Positions 14,160 to 26,023 of a stretch of 64,000 bases of DNA are shown piece after piece. Location: assembly GCA_023974075.1 (NCBI GenBank), contig CM043788.1, positions 31,525,054 through 31,589,053 on the forward strand. Reading direction: 5' to 3'. The first letter of the stretch is position 1. Each line of letters begins with the position of its first letter. The position numbers were made by a program, and so were the translations under genes. The DNA comes from Chaenocephalus aceratus (Eukaryota > Chordata > Actinopteri > Perciformes > Channichthyidae). The notes under the pieces were generated by a model. That model had not been told where the DNA came from. It searched no databases and saw only the letters and a program-made list of their open reading frames with translations.

Positions 14160-16566
14160 CTGAAAACAGAATCACACAATCGCAATTAATTAAGTCACAC
14201 ACAATGAGTCAGTTGGAGGTGCGCCTTGTGTCAAGGACGGTACAAATGTTTGTCGCCCTTTAGTGGATCTTCAGATTGTACAGTACTTCATCATCCTCTT
14301 CAACAGATCTATGTATCCCTTGGACTGTCACGTCTGCCTTAGAGAGCCGCTTTGAAGGACTGAGAGGGGAGAGAAATTACCCAGAGTTGAAACCAGCTGG
14401 GTGCCACTTTGGGACATGTTGTTCATTGTTGTGTTGCAAGGTGCAGAAGGAGTGCAATAAATCCTATTCCAGTTGTGCTTGGCATTAGGATGGAAGCCCT
14501 GAGAGGCAGGATGGGAAACTAATGTAGGGGCAATGATTTATGTCTAATCGGTTTGATATTGAATTACTTAAGCTTAAACTAAATTAACCATCTGAGACTC
14601 AATGTAATACTGAGGTTGTCTTTAGCCTCAAATGATATAATGATCTTAACTTAGATTAAAAAAATGAATGACAGCCTCTCAAAGACAGTAATGTCTCATA
14701 CATAAGAGTTATCGCCCAAATATTTTTTTCTCCACTCTGCATCGCATTGTCTTCTATTCATCTGTGCCTTAAAATTGACAAATGTTCAATTTTTTTGTTT
14801 GGTGTCATTCCTGATAGTGAGATTAACAAAGATGATCGGGTTTGATTTCATTGGTGTGGTTGGTTTTACAGCTACAGTATCACCTTTGAAATGATAAATC
14901 ATAAAAACCTGCAGTCAAATATTTTCTCTGTTGGCCTTGCCGTGGCCCCCTGGGATCTTTAGCTTGGCTGAGTTGCTCTGAGAGGACTGTGATTGGAAAC
15001 ACTGTGTGTGACCTTATGTCCAGTAAATATCTGTGAACCTGTTGTTTCCCCTCCCACGGTGATCTCCTCCAATGTAAGCTGAACGTTCACTGATAATCTT
15101 AGCGGGGGTCTCGCCTTTCCACTATTTTAACATCAAACTACTCAATGCTCCCCTTTGTCAAAATGAACGAAACACCCCCTACCCGCGCACAATAACACAC
15201 TCAACCACTTCTATTCAAGAGTGATTTCCGTCACACATCAAGAAAAAGACTTGGTTGTCAAAACTGTCACTCTATTTCCGACAGAGATAGGCTAGCAGCA
15301 GCAATATACTGATAGTATGGCATAAAACAGCCTTTCCCATGCACAGTAAATGGGAAACAAAGTGTTGAAAGTCAGTGGTAATGTCGTAAAGACGCCACAA
15401 ATGTTCTGCGCTGATGTCCTTCTAGTAAAGTCCTTTCTGTGCTGTGGAGTGAATGAAGACATCACCATTTAGCCATATAAGAAGTCACAAAAAGAACGAG
15501 TCCTTGAATTAAGTAAAGACTAGAATCATGCCAACTTGCCTCCTTAGCAATTTGAATAAATTGAATCCAACCCATAATTACAATTAGCACAGTGTGAGCT
15601 GATGATTGAAATTGTGCTCACCAGGAGTGGGTAAATGATGGGTGATGGGGGTAATTTGGTTTTCAAATTCAAGAACTGACATTGATTCTAGGCTGATTGA
15701 TGTATATGCTGCAAATGATTTAAGCCGCTTGCCAGCAAACATTTTATTAAGATGCAAGGTGAGGACAAAGCACAAATGACTCTTGCAGGGACATTTGTCT
15801 TGGCTCTCCCTGGAGGATGGACAAATGGCACAACAAACAAATGCATTGTCTCTGGGAAAAAACAAACAAATGAAAACCCAAACTTTCTAATCGCACTACG
15901 ACGCTTACTTTTCCACAAAGAAGTATGACCTAATACTGTCTAAAATCAGCAGATTTGTATTCAAACGGTTTATCATAACACACCTTGAGAACCTCAGTAA
16001 TAACAGTAAATATACATTTTAATTTTGTATTTGTTTATTTTACATTTACTTCCGAAAGAGGCTTTGTGGTTTTTATTGAATTACTGTAGGAATAGTTCAC
16101 AAGAAGTACAATTTACATGTTAGGCTTTTCAAGGATTGATTAACTGTAAATATTAGATCATGTGTGGCACACTTACTAAACCCATTTCATACTTGAGCTA
16201 AAATGACCTTAAACACTTCATATCACATAATTAACCAATTGTATAGTATCCATAGTCCTACAGGTGTAATAGCCCCACATTTCTAGTGACAACCTCTTGC
16301 CAATGTAGTTCACTTTTAAATGCAAATAAATGCTGACTTTATGATTTATATTTCACAATAGTTATAACCATCTGTTATTAATGTTTTCTGTACTTTTTTC
16401 AGAAAATAATTTATACGCCCGCTCACTTCAGAAACTCTTCAGCCATGATGAGCTACAGTATGATGTCATGCAACAGTAAAAATGACACAGCCACATCTAG
16501 TGGACATTTGGGGATGTCAACAACACAACTTTATTTAGACAGTTAATACAATCAAACTGGGCTCAC
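14160..16566. other. negr1-like intron, no other feature seen
   Basis: A 2.4-kb intron between the two Ig3 exons, bounded by a gtgagc donor on the right and a ttttcag acceptor on the left (minus strand). No transposon ends were recognised. Confidence 0.85.
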
Positions 16567-16687
16567 CTTTTTTCACCCTTGTACCACTCGAATGTTGGAG
16601 GGGGGACAGCAGCTGCCTCGCACCTCAGCAGAGCTGTGCGTCCCAGACCAACTCCATGGCTTTTCATCTCATGGATAGTAGGAGCAA
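16567..16687 (-). CDS. negr1: NEGR1-like IgLON exon: first half of Ig domain 3
   Basis: An internal 121-bp coding exon starting in phase 1 and ending in phase 2. The protein reads APTIHEMKSHGVGLGRTALL, then R-C-E with the first Ig cysteine, then VPPPTFEWYKGEKR with the core tryptophan. The acceptor is cctccag and the donor is gtgagc. NEGR1 has a very similar APTI-E-KS start and a PPP-FEWYKGEK stretch; other IgLONs differ at both places. This exon joins in frame to 47344-47475 upstream, across an intron of about 30.7 kb that holds most of the mobile elements in the window, and to 14012-14159 downstream across about 2.4 kb. Confidence 0.92.
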
Positions 16688-18526
16688 CTGGAGGAGACCA
16701 ACAGAGAAGTTTCGGGGTCAAACATACAGTTCCAGTCAAAACAACTATGTGTGGTATCACCAGCATGAATGCAATCTAAAGGGAAAGGTATTGGTCCTAA
16801 TAAAACAGGAAGCCCTGATGATGGAGGGTTGTTGAACTTGAGAAAGACAAGCTTCAAATTCTTGATTGCTGCACACACATTATAAAGTGTAATTCAACAC
16901 TCAGAGTCTACAGAGGCGGAGTTGGGGAGGGAAGAGGGCATCCATCCCAAAATGTTAGAAAAAGAAATGAATTGCACTGCATGGTGATAAATGGCTTAAT
17001 GGAAGTTCAAAGACTCAATGGCACAGGCAGGTTCTGTGAATACAAAACGAGTCTCCTTTCATGTGCTGAAATGTGTTGTAAATCTCTTTGCCAGTGTCAT
17101 GAAGGCAGCTTTGCTTATAGACGTTTTTTCTACCGCATACCCGTCCTTTTGTACTTCAAATATTTACTGCTTATAGTTACACCTTTAAAAAAATCATATT
17201 AATTAATTGAGGTTATATAGACTTACAACAATGGCATTCTGCTGCATGAGCTTGAACAAAAAACAACAAAGAAGCACTTTTTCCATTCCCTTCCCGTCAC
17301 ATAATAGGAATACAAATGTTAAACTTGTTATAGTTATAACAATTAGCCATTGTTGGTATGATTCTTGATTCATAAACTGGCCAAACAAACACAAAATGAC
17401 CCTCTTTGAAAGATGGAGGAAAGCTGTGCTTGCAGTCAGTAGCACTGTTCCTCACTGAACTGACTGAATGCATACAGGGGTCCATACCCGCTGGAAACGT
17501 TATGACAAGGCTTCCTGCTTCTCCATTAATCAAAAGGAGAACCAATCATAATGATGCACATGCTTCAATCTGGCATTGTTTATTGTGTAAACTTGGCTTG
17601 ACTCTCACCAGCCTGAAAAATAATAAAACTGCTCTAAACAATCAGATGAACAGTCATTTGACATACAATACAGGCTAAATTACTTTGTGTCATTCAGACA
17701 GACTCTGATTAAAAGCCAATTATACAGGAAAAAACTGGAACTTCCAGGGTCAGTTCTGCAGCTAGCAGTAAATTGCCCAGCCATGTCTGAGAGTGAGATG
17801 TGGACTATTTAAATTCCTGACAATGAGCCTTTCTAAGAGTAACCTGTCAGTCTGAGATCTGTGACTTTGCCCGTTTGGGAGCATGGCCCCTGCCTGCAAA
17901 CATTCCAATTGCATATGCAAATATTCTGGACAACCTCAATATGGGCAGCACATTGGGACACACCTTTAAGTACTAACTGGCAACACACTCCCAAAACGGC
18001 ATACAGTGAAAAATTAATATAATAAATGTCTATTCCTACTTAATACAAAAAGTATTGTGCAATTCAGTTTTCAGTAGCCACATGCTTATATATGGCCTAT
18101 GTTTATTGCTGTGAGATAGACATAGTGCCAACCGGAGAAAATCTGCATTGATAGATGAGGTGGGATCCAACAGATCTGTGCGAGGTGAAACAGATACATG
18201 TGAGCATTTGTACATGTGGCGTATGATCATGTCTGAGAGGCGCACTGAGGCGACATTGCACTCTGTGATGATGGATGACTTACTGCCAACCTTCTCCTGT
18301 ATCCTAATGAGCACATTCGTATGACTAGTGTATGTTGATTTTCTGTCCTTGCTTATGTGTAGTAAGTATACAGTTATTTCCTTTCTTCTGCGACTGGGCT
18401 TAATAATCAGAAGGCATTTAGACAGTGATTCAGGCACTGAGCTATGCTAGAGCTTTTCCTGTTCATATCATTGTAGGAAATGTTGGATGGCGCCATGCTG
18501 GGGGGCATTAGTAGACCTTGACGGGA

Positions 18527-18530
<4 letters not shown>
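16688..18530. other. negr1-like intron, no gene seen
   Basis: The right-hand start of the large intron between exons 47344-47475 and 16567-16687. It is AT-rich with no recognisable element. Confidence 0.7.

Positions 18531-18586
<56 letters not shown>
18531..18586. repeat. (TG)n microsatellite
   Basis: About 56 bases of uninterrupted TG repeat. Confidence 0.97.
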
Positions 18587-18587
<1 letters not shown>

Positions 18588-18944
18588 CCCTGTTATTTCA
18601 AAATACCCATCTCAAACATGGATGTATAATAAGAACTGGATACAGCGTGGGAGGCGGGGCCTCATTCATTCCTATGAGAGTTGCTCAATGGCGCATGATG
18701 ACAAAATGGCCCAACTTTTGAGAGAGCGAAACGTCACAGATTACCCGGCATGCCTGAGAAGTACCCGTATGTGCACTCATAGAGCATGCGCAACTTTAAC
18801 CACGCCACCCAAAAGGCTCGTTCACATTAAGCACGTGAATTTGCGTACACGTAACAGCACCGTGCGTTCATGACAGCATGGTACTGGATTTATATTAACG
18901 AGGCGACAGTTAGCAGCTAGCGGCTAGCTAGTAAATTATGCATC
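18587..18944. other. Dispersed-repeat-like sequence, no gene
   Basis: This stretch resembles a common teleost interspersed repeat in style: GC-rich, with cggggcctcattcattcc followed by caatggcgcatg. I could not pair its ends. No coding potential was seen. Confidence 0.4.
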
Positions 18945-19377
18945 AAAATAATAATTCCTTGCATTTATTATAGCGCTTTTCCAGTGCTCAAAGCGCTTTA
19001 CAGATACACATTACACATATTTTTTTTTATATACATGCAATGGTCACTGTGGACAATACCCACAGGAGCAAGTTCAGGTGAAGTGTCTTGCCCAAGGACA
19101 CAACGGCTTTACAGACGCAGCAGCGGCGGGTTTCACAGCGCACTGCGCCACACCGTCCATCTTCACGCCTCAAAATCATCGAGGCGCTTTTACAAGTACA
19201 CATTAGTATCATACATGTACAGGTACATGTACCCACAGGAGCAAATCCGGGTGAAGTGTCTTGCCCATGGACACAACGGCCTGACGCAGTGGCGGCAGGA
19301 GCGGGTTTCGAACCTGAGTTCCCCAGCTCCCCCCTTGATCTGATGAGCAGATGCACAGACCACTGCGCCACCCGTCC
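18945..19377 (-). mobile_element. tRNA-derived SINE with a duplicated internal unit
   Basis: Read on the minus strand, the element begins near 19377 with GGGTGGCGCAGTGG (box A-like, 19360-19370) and has GGTTCGAAACC (box B-like, 19304-19314). Together these form the split RNA polymerase III promoter of a tRNA-derived head. The body, with the motif AGTGTCTTGCCC on the plus strand, occurs twice (about 19080 and 19250). A second GCGCAGTG sequence lies at 19141-19150, so the copy is a head-to-tail dimer or two stacked insertions. The 3' end, near 18950, is an ATT-rich tail after an AAGCGCT motif. Any target duplication is weak (possibly catcaa). The SINE family is not named. Confidence 0.7.
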
Positions 19378-19380
19378 CAT

Positions 19381-19915
19381 CAACTTTTATATTACGCTGA
19401 CATCAGGATCTAGTGATATCCAAGCAACAGAGCTTCATTTAGCATGATACTTGTGTGGGTTGTACATGAAACCACTTGGTAATATATAAAAAATGTATAT
19501 GTTGAAGCCTGTTATGATCAATTGTGAGTTAAAACTTTATCTAAAAAGTAAAGCTGATGATGGATTACTGTGGTGGAGTTAAAATAACAATAGCCTATTT
19601 CTTTTTGAAATGTGATGGAGTAAAAGGATAGTAACTGTGATTATTCATGTTAAGTAGCCCACAAGTAACTAAAACAATTGCAAGTGCAATAAGAAGCTAC
19701 AGGAACGTTAATCTACGTCGGTAATATTAACTTTATTTAATACAACATTTACGGTACAAGATTTACATCATACAGCCCATGTAGTATAATATTTTACAAA
19801 TGATGAATTACAGCAAACATGTGCAATATATCCATTATTACAAGCTCCGTGGGCTGGCAGTAAGGCGATATGGTCCGTTGTTATTGTGCATCCATGGGTA
19901 AAAAGAAACTCATGT
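19381..19915. other. Non-coding, no feature seen
   Basis: AT-rich intron sequence between the SINE and the outer pogo-like element. Nothing was recognised. Confidence 0.5.
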
Positions 19916-20399
19916 AGTAGGGGAGAACAGGGACAGTTGCAACACTTTTGGGTTTTTCCCCAATAAGTAAAAAAACCATTTACAATAGGATAGCCATTTT
20001 GCTATATTATACATTATCAATATGTCAGCTACTGAAACAATGTGTTTAAGATGTTTTTATGAAATAAGTACAGTTGGAAAATGTATTTTTAAAAAAAACT
20101 CAACTGTTACAACTGTCCTTACAGGGACAGTTGTAACACATGCCAGGCACGGTTGTAACATGTTAATAACGGTTACCTTTTTAACACTACATGACGACAA
20201 ATAGGGAAAGCTGTCAAATTCTAAGGCAACAACATTTGAATGGGGTTTCACACATCCTCCAACAAACAATGAACAATGAACAGGATAACAGATAACACAC
20301 ACAGCATCATCCTCTGTGAAGGATTAAACTGTTCTCTGAGAGGTGCTTCTACCTTAATTATGTATGTCTACCTCCTTTGAGCTGAGACCATAATATAAA

Positions 20400-20675
20400 T
20401 CAGCTACCTCCATCAGGTAGTCTCAAAAGCATCTCCTGCTCTGTTGAGAACACCTTCTTTGGTGTCCAGTAGCCTACTCTTGGGGGTGTTTGTGATCCCT
20501 GACTCTCCAACCTCAGCCTCTTTGTATGGAACCAGTGCAGGGTGACAACATGGCGAATATCCAGGGACTTTGCCACTTCCCTGAATGATTTGCCCTTCTC
20601 AACTTCATTCGAGGCCCTCTGCAGTAGAGCAAGTGGCACTCCCCTGTCTGTCTTCCTCTTTCTGACATTTGGCAT
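20400..20675 (-). pseudogene. Pogo-type transposase N terminus (psq helix-turn-helix)
   Basis: The ORF from the Met at 20675 begins MPNVRKRKTDRG and contains A-L-L-Q-R-A-S-N-E-V, then G-K-S-F-R-E-V-A-K-S-L-D-I. This is the helix-turn-helix DNA-binding pattern of pogo/Tigger-type transposases. A later G-Y-W-T-P-K-K-V-F-S-T-E-Q-E segment matches the linker before their DDE domain. It stops after about 91 residues and no DDE domain follows, so it is a remnant. The open frame extends upstream only through a (CA)n tract and is not real there. It lies near the left terminus of the transposon. Confidence 0.65.
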
Positions 20676-20680
20676 ACTGG

Positions 20681-20682
<2 letters not shown>

Positions 20683-20742
<60 letters not shown>
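20683..20742. repeat. (CA)n microsatellite
   Basis: About 60 bases of perfect CA repeat, immediately upstream of the pogo-type ORF on the minus strand. Confidence 0.97.
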
Positions 20743-20744
<2 letters not shown>

Positions 20745-21716
20745 TAGGCCTACTGTACAGTATTATATTCTGTTTATTTTTACAGGGACAATGCACACCA
20801 ATCAACAATACAACTGTATGCTTGAATGAACAATTGATCATTCAAGCAAATGAGCCATCATTGTAAATGTGCCATGTTACAACCGTCCCGTTACAACCGT
20901 CCCAGGACCACCAGTCTTGCTTCCACCACCTGTGAACCTGCCTGGTTGCTAGCTTGACCCATATTTAGCTAGTAATATTTGTAGCTTACAAAACAGTGAT
21001 TCTAATAATACTAGTTTGGATTCCTAGACATTTGAACTCAAGACAGTATCCAACAAATACATCATATCATTTTAGTTAATATTTTACCTCAGAAACACAC
21101 TTTTACTGATATCTTACGCGAGAAATTCAAACATGGCTCCTTTTTTCTCAGCGATCTTACCATCTAACTGCGCATGTGCAGAGTGAGATTCATCACTCTC
21201 GCTTGTTTGTGATTGGAGATATTGAAGGTGTTACAACCAAGCGGCAAACTCTGGAGAACAGCCGGGAAGCCAATACGGAAGTGCCACACACAGCAGTTCA
21301 TACATGGGCTGCTAGGGACTGGCTTCAGAAAGGAGCAATTTCCATAGACCCCCATGTTAAAATGCCCAACTTTACAGCAGAAAAAAAACATGTTTCTACC
21401 CATGGTCATGGATGCAATAAATATTATTATTGATATAGTTAGATTCCACCTTCATGATTATGAATCTGTGAGTGAATTGTTTTCTAACACAACCCTTTAA
21501 TTTATATTAGGTCTTAAAGTTTAGGGCGTGGTCACGTTGATGGACACTTACATGCCTCACTGTCAGCTAACAGCAACTTGTCCACTCTGCTAGGCTACAA
21601 CCATAGAGGCTACAACGTTAGTTAGTCATAGTACTGTACTTGACCCTTTAGCTTTAGCCGTGTTCGTGGTGATTGTGCCTTTTAGGGAATATTGTTACAA
21701 ATACCAGACAATTAAA

Positions 21717-21824
21717 ATGTCGTGCTGTGCGCTTGAATGTACTAACAGAACTTCCAAGAAGTCTAAAATGATAATATTATACATGTTAACCCGTTCGCAG
21801 GTGTTTGTGTGCTTGGTAGCTTAG
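21717..21824 (+). pseudogene. THAP zinc-finger N-terminal fragment
   Basis: The frame from the ATG at 21717 begins MSCCALECTNRTSKKSK. The pattern S-C-x4-C-x-N-R just after the initiator Met is the start of a THAP C2CH zinc finger, found in P-element, Kolobok and related transposases. The frame stops at a TAG (21822-21824) just before the gypsy LTR. The later Trp and C-x2-H-F elements of the finger are not seen. It could be a first exon with a donor site further on, or a decayed copy. The fold call rests on about 17 residues. Confidence 0.5.
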
Positions 21825-21832
21825 CTTGTTAC

Positions 21833-22344
21833 TGTTACGGTTATCTGAGAGGACCCAAACGCAGGACACGGCAGAGTGTTACAAAGGTTTTATTTTGAGA
21901 AGAAGGAGCGTGGAGAGTAATCGGTTGCTGGCGGCTGTTGAGGTGGAGGAGCGTGGAGAGTAATCCGGTTGCTAGCGGCTGTTGAGGTGGAGGAGCGTGG
22001 AGAGTAATCCGGCTGGAGAGTAATCCTGGAGCACAAGAAGAACAGGTAAGAAGAACATTCAAGTGTAGCGGAAATAGCTAACTAATTCTAAGAAGGCTGA
22101 GAAGGCTGAGAGTTTTACCACTGGGGTTTAAACAACGATCTGGCGCTGACAGGTTGTGGAGCCTCCGCTGATATGCCATTAGTAATGGCTGATGGAAATC
22201 AGGTGTGTAGCAGAGGAGGGTGCCCAACTGATTGCAGCAGGTGGAGGTTGAGCCGGGAGCCAGGAGTGACAGCCACCACGCCCACACAGACAGGGGAAGG
22301 GAAAACACACACAAGGGAGGTGGCTGGAGAATACAACCACCACA
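21833..22344 (-). repeat. 3' LTR of the gypsy element
   Basis: 512 bp. Read on the minus strand it starts TGTGGTGG and ends CCGTAACA, so it has TG...CA ends. A G-rich polypurine tract abuts it internally. An internal unit with ggagcgtggagagtaatc is repeated two to three times (21904-22025). Confidence 0.95.
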
Positions 22345-22355
22345 GTACCCCCCCC

Positions 22356-22640
22356 TTAAGGGACGCCTCCAGTCGGTCTACCAGGTCTTCCAGGGTTATC
22401 CCGGTGGAAGTCCCGTACCAGAGATGCGCCCACGATGTCTCGCCGGGGAACCGAACACCTCTCCTCTGGACCATAGCCCTCCCAATCCACAAGATATTGG
22501 AATCCTCTTCCACGGCGACGAACGTCCAACAATCGCCTGACGGTGTAGGTTGGGTGATTATTGATGATGCGGGGGGTGGGGGAACACTCACTGGAGGAGA
22601 CAAAGGACTGCTGGCAACAGGTTTCAACAGAGAGACATGA
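22356..22640 (-). pseudogene. Gypsy chromodomain
   Basis: The last pol segment contains Y-T-V-R-R-L-L-D, then [10 protein letters not shown], a chromodomain with its Y/W cage residues and W-E-G-Y signature (about residues 116-140 of the ORF in this frame). A chromodomain after integrase marks the chromovirus group and helps target insertion to marked chromatin. It is out of frame with the integrase C terminus upstream. Confidence 0.88.
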
Positions 22641-22895
22641 AATGTCGGATGAACCTTCATGTGTGAGGGAAGCTTGAGCTTGACTGCAGATGGATTGATA
22701 ATAGAGTCGATGATGAAGGGACCGACATACCGTGGAGTAAGTTTCTTCGACTCTGTCTTGAGTGAGAGATCTTTGGAAGAAAGCCAAACACTCTGACCTG
22801 GTAAGTAGTTGGGGGCCGGGGTCCTGTGGCGGTCTGCGATGAGGCGGTTGCGGGCCGCGGAGCGGAGCAGGGCTGCTCGGGTGTCCCTCCACACC

Positions 22896-23762
22896 TTACG
22901 ACAGCGACGAAGGTGGGCCTGAACGGAGGGAACAGCAACTTCCTCTTCCTGGGCTGGAAAACAGAGGTGGTTGGAAACCCATGGCACAATGAAAGGGTGA
23001 AATACCTGTGGCTGCACTTGACAGGGAGTTGTGGGCATATTCGATCCATGGCAGATGTGGGCACCATGACGAAGGGTTCCTGAAAGCCACACAACGAAGG
23101 GCCGCCCCCAGATCCTGGTTGGCCCGTTCCGTTTGCCCGTTCGTCTGAGGATGATAGCCAGATGACAGGCTCACCGATGCTCCCAGAGCCTGACAGAAGG
23201 CCTTCCAAACGTGGGAAATGAACTGGGGACCCCGGTCAGAGACGATGACGCTGGGGATCCCATGAAGTCGAACTACATGGTTGACCAGAAGATCTGCAGT
23301 CTCTCGGGCAGTGGGAAGCTTGGAAAGAGCCACAAAGTGTACCATCTTTGAAAATCTGTCCACAATAGTTAGGATGATGGTATTTCCTTGTGAAAGTGGA
23401 AGTCCAGTAACAAAATCCAATGCCACATGCGACCAAGGGCGACTAGGTACCGGCAGCGGGCGAAGCAGGCCAGAGGGAGACTGGTGGGAGGACTTGGCGT
23501 GGGCACATACTGTACAGGCAGCAACAAAGGCCCTGGTGTCTTGAGCCATGGAAGGCCACCAGAACCTTTGTCTGAGAAAAAACAGTGTGCGATGGACACC
23601 AGGATGACATGAGAGACGAGAGGCATGTGCCCACTGCAGGGCCTTGGAGCGAACAGGGGTAGGCACAAAAAGACTATTAGCTGGGCAGTTACCTGGGTTA
23701 GGCTGCGTTCGCTGAGCCTCCCTGACCAATGACTCAATCTCCCAGGTAACGGCCCCCATCAC
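22896..23762 (-). pseudogene. Gypsy integrase, zinc-binding and catalytic core
   Basis: 288 codons. An HHCC zinc motif is present (His46, His53, Cys83, Cys86). The catalytic triad is Asp116 (ALDFVTG), Asp176 (VSDRGPQF) and Glu212 (NGQTERAN), with D and E separated by 35 residues as in retroviral integrases. It is the most intact ORF of this element. The integrase C-terminal part continues in another frame (about 22640-22890), with V-W-L-S-S-K-D-L and [10 protein letters not shown]. Confidence 0.93.
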
Positions 23763-23764
23763 GC

Positions 23765-24548
23765 AGGAGGCAGGCAGGATAGTGTCTGGACTGGCAGCTG
23801 GTCCTTCGGAAGCGAACTGGCGAGAGAGAGCGTCAGGCTTGAGGTTCCGTGACCCTGGACGGTAGGTGAGGGTGAATGAGAAGCGGCCGAAATACAGGGC
23901 CCATCGAGCCTGATGGGAGTTAAGGCGCTTGGCAGATTGGATGTACGCCAGGTTCTTGTGGTCCGTCCATACAATAAAAGGGAGTTCAGCTCCCTCCAGC
24001 CAGTGCCTCCACTCCTCTAGGGCAAGTTTGACAGCCAGCAGCTCTCTGTTACCACGTCATAGTTCTTCTCAGCTGAGGTGGCGAGAGAAAATGCACACGG
24101 ATGCAATTTTTGGTCTCGTTCCGAGCGCTGGGAAAGAACTGCGCCTACCCGGTGTTGGAGGCATCGACCTCCACAACGACTGGCGAGAGGAATCAGTGTG
24201 GATGAGCACAGGGGCAGTAGTGAAGAGTCTCTTTAGCTCTGAGAAGGCTGCATCGCACTCTGGGGTCCAGGAAAAAACCGTTGTAGGGGAAGTGAGTCTG
24301 GTTAAAGGACCCGCCACTCTGCTGTAGTCCCTGATGAAGCGCCGATAGAAATTGGCGAAACCAAGAAACCGTTGAAGCTGTTTAACTGAGGTTGGTTGGG
24401 GCCACCCCGCCACCGCTTGGATCTTCTCAGGGTCGGTCCTAAGCTTTCCCTCCTCAATGATGTAGTCCAGGAATGAGATTGTGTTGACATGGAATTCGCA
24501 TTTCTCCGCCTTCACAAAGAGTCTGTTTTCCAGGAGTCTCTGCAGCAC
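23765..24548 (-). pseudogene. Gypsy RT thumb and RNase H region
   Basis: The ORF 24069-24548 contains [13 protein letters not shown], then [11 protein letters not shown], the conserved link between RT and RNase H. The RNase H part continues to about 23765 across further frame breaks; its segments include [11 protein letters not shown] and W-T-D-H-K-N-L in a third frame. The product would degrade RNA in RNA:DNA hybrids. Confidence 0.85.
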
Positions 24549-25149
24549 CTACCTGACATAGATAATGTGCTCCTCCTTGTTACGAGAGAATATGAGGATG
24601 TCATCCAGGTAGACAAAGACTGTCCGGTTGAGGAGGTCACGGAGCACATCGTTCACCATCGACTGAAAGACTGCTTGGGAATTCGTCAGTCCAAAAGGCA
24701 TCACCAGATACTCGAAGTGACCGAGTTGGTGTGTTAAAGGCCGTTTTCCACTCGTCCCCTTCTCGGATTCTGACGAGGTGGTAGGCATTGCGGAGGTCCA
24801 GTTTGGAAAAAATTGTGGCTTCCTGGAGGGGTTCAAAGGCGGAGTTAATGAGGGGTAGTGGGTATTTGTTCTTTACAGTAATGGCATTGAGACCCCTGTA
24901 ATCAATGCAGGGCCGCAGTGAGCGGTCCTTCTTGGAGACGAAGAAAAAACCAGCACCGATCGGGGAGGAGGATGGCCGAATGACACCGGCAGCCAGGGAG
25001 TCATGGATGTAATTCTCCATGGATTTTTTCTCAGGTCGAGACAGGTTGAACAGACGTGAGGAAGGCAGAGGGGCCCCGGGAAGGAGGTCAATGGGACAGT
25101 CGTAGGGTCGATGAGGAGGAAGAGAAAGAGCTCGCTGTTTACTGAACAC
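24549..25149 (-). pseudogene. Gypsy reverse transcriptase, split by a frameshift
   Basis: The segment from 25149 carries fingers and palm motifs: G-V-I-R-P-S-S-S-P, the C-I-D-Y-R-G-L-N block, and K-L-D-L-R-N-A-Y with the first catalytic Asp (about residue 118 of that ORF). The frame then breaks near 24740. In the next frame, [12 protein letters not shown] is followed by [10 protein letters not shown], the YLDD catalytic pair. All core RT motifs are therefore present but not in one frame. Copying template RNA to cDNA is the family function. Confidence 0.92.
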
Positions 25150-25199
25150 CTCTCCTAGGTTATGATATTCAGTGGGAACAGATGACAGGTCAAGCGGCT

Positions 25200-25580
25200 C
25201 GATCTTGGGTGGTGGAGAGGCGGCCTCTGCTGGCGGTAGGGCAGACTGCAGGCATGAGGATAAGCAAAAAGAACTCCAACTAATGATTTTGCCAGTTACC
25301 CAATCATCTGGGGGTTGTGTGTTCTTAACCAGGGATGGCCCAACACTATGGGGGCATGAGGTGAGGAAATTAGGTGAAACTGAATAAACTCACGATGGTT
25401 GGCTTGGTGCGGTGAGTGATTTGGGCCAGGAATTTTCCATTTAGAGCATTAGCACTAAGAGGTGAATCTAACACTTCGCAGGAAATTCCTGCCTGAGCTG
25501 CAATGTAAATGTCCAAAAAGTTCTCATCTGCCCCCGAGTCCACTAAGGCGAGCAGGGGTAAGGGACTGTTGGTCGCAGCA
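25200..25580 (-). pseudogene. Gypsy aspartic protease region
   Basis: The minus-strand frame near 25555-25530 reads P-L-L-A-L-V-D-S-G-A-D-E-N-F, with the D-S-G-A active site of retroviral-type proteases. The downstream I-V-L-G-H-P-W-L segment near 25350 is the usual end of the domain. There is no start codon, as expected for a domain inside a polyprotein. Edges are approximate. Confidence 0.8.
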
Positions 25581-25651
25581 AAGCATGGCTTCTAGCTGCG
25601 TTCTGGGTCGGGGGTTGAGAGAGGAGGAAGGGCTCGCCAGAGTCCCCACAG

Positions 25652-25975
25652 CTACTGACGAGCCTGACCTTTTGGCAGATTAGGACAGGAGGAAACGAGA
25701 TGACTGGTTTGGCTGCAATAAACACATTCCCCAGCCTGGATCCTTCTAGCACGCTCAGATGGGGAGAGGCGGGCCCTTCCCACTTGCATGGGCCTCATCT
25801 CCATGGGATGAGACTGAGTAAGGAGTCTGGAAAGATCTGGGGATTGGGGTAGTGGCAGTGCCAATTTGGGGATCAATTGAGGAGTCGCTGCGATTGGAGT
25901 GACGGCTAGTCCTATCCCTACGTCTCTCTCTGAGGCGATTATCAATCTTAATGGCTGTGGCAATTCATTATCCAA
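25652..25975 (-). pseudogene. Gypsy gag, nucleocapsid segment with CCHC knuckle
   Basis: 107 codons. Near the C terminus is CVYCSQTSHLVSSC, a C-x2-C-x4-H-x4-C zinc knuckle that binds RNA in nucleocapsid proteins. A proline-rich stretch precedes it. The ORF ends soon after the knuckle, as gag normally does before protease. Confidence 0.88.
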
Positions 25976-26023
25976 GCTACCTGGATCAATCCCTAGCCGC
26001 TAGCTCGTCTTTAATTGCTTCGG

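Noticed and set aside
16579..16779. Plus-strand ORF over the Ig3 exon
   Set aside because: It is the antisense shadow of the negr1-like exon.
19141..19377. Possible functional tRNA gene
   Set aside because: Box A and box B-like sequences are present, but they head a repeated SINE body with no proper cloverleaf or terminator.
23281..24327. Plus-strand ORFs inside the gypsy element
   Set aside because: They are antisense shadows of pol. The integrase and RT motifs are all on the minus strand.
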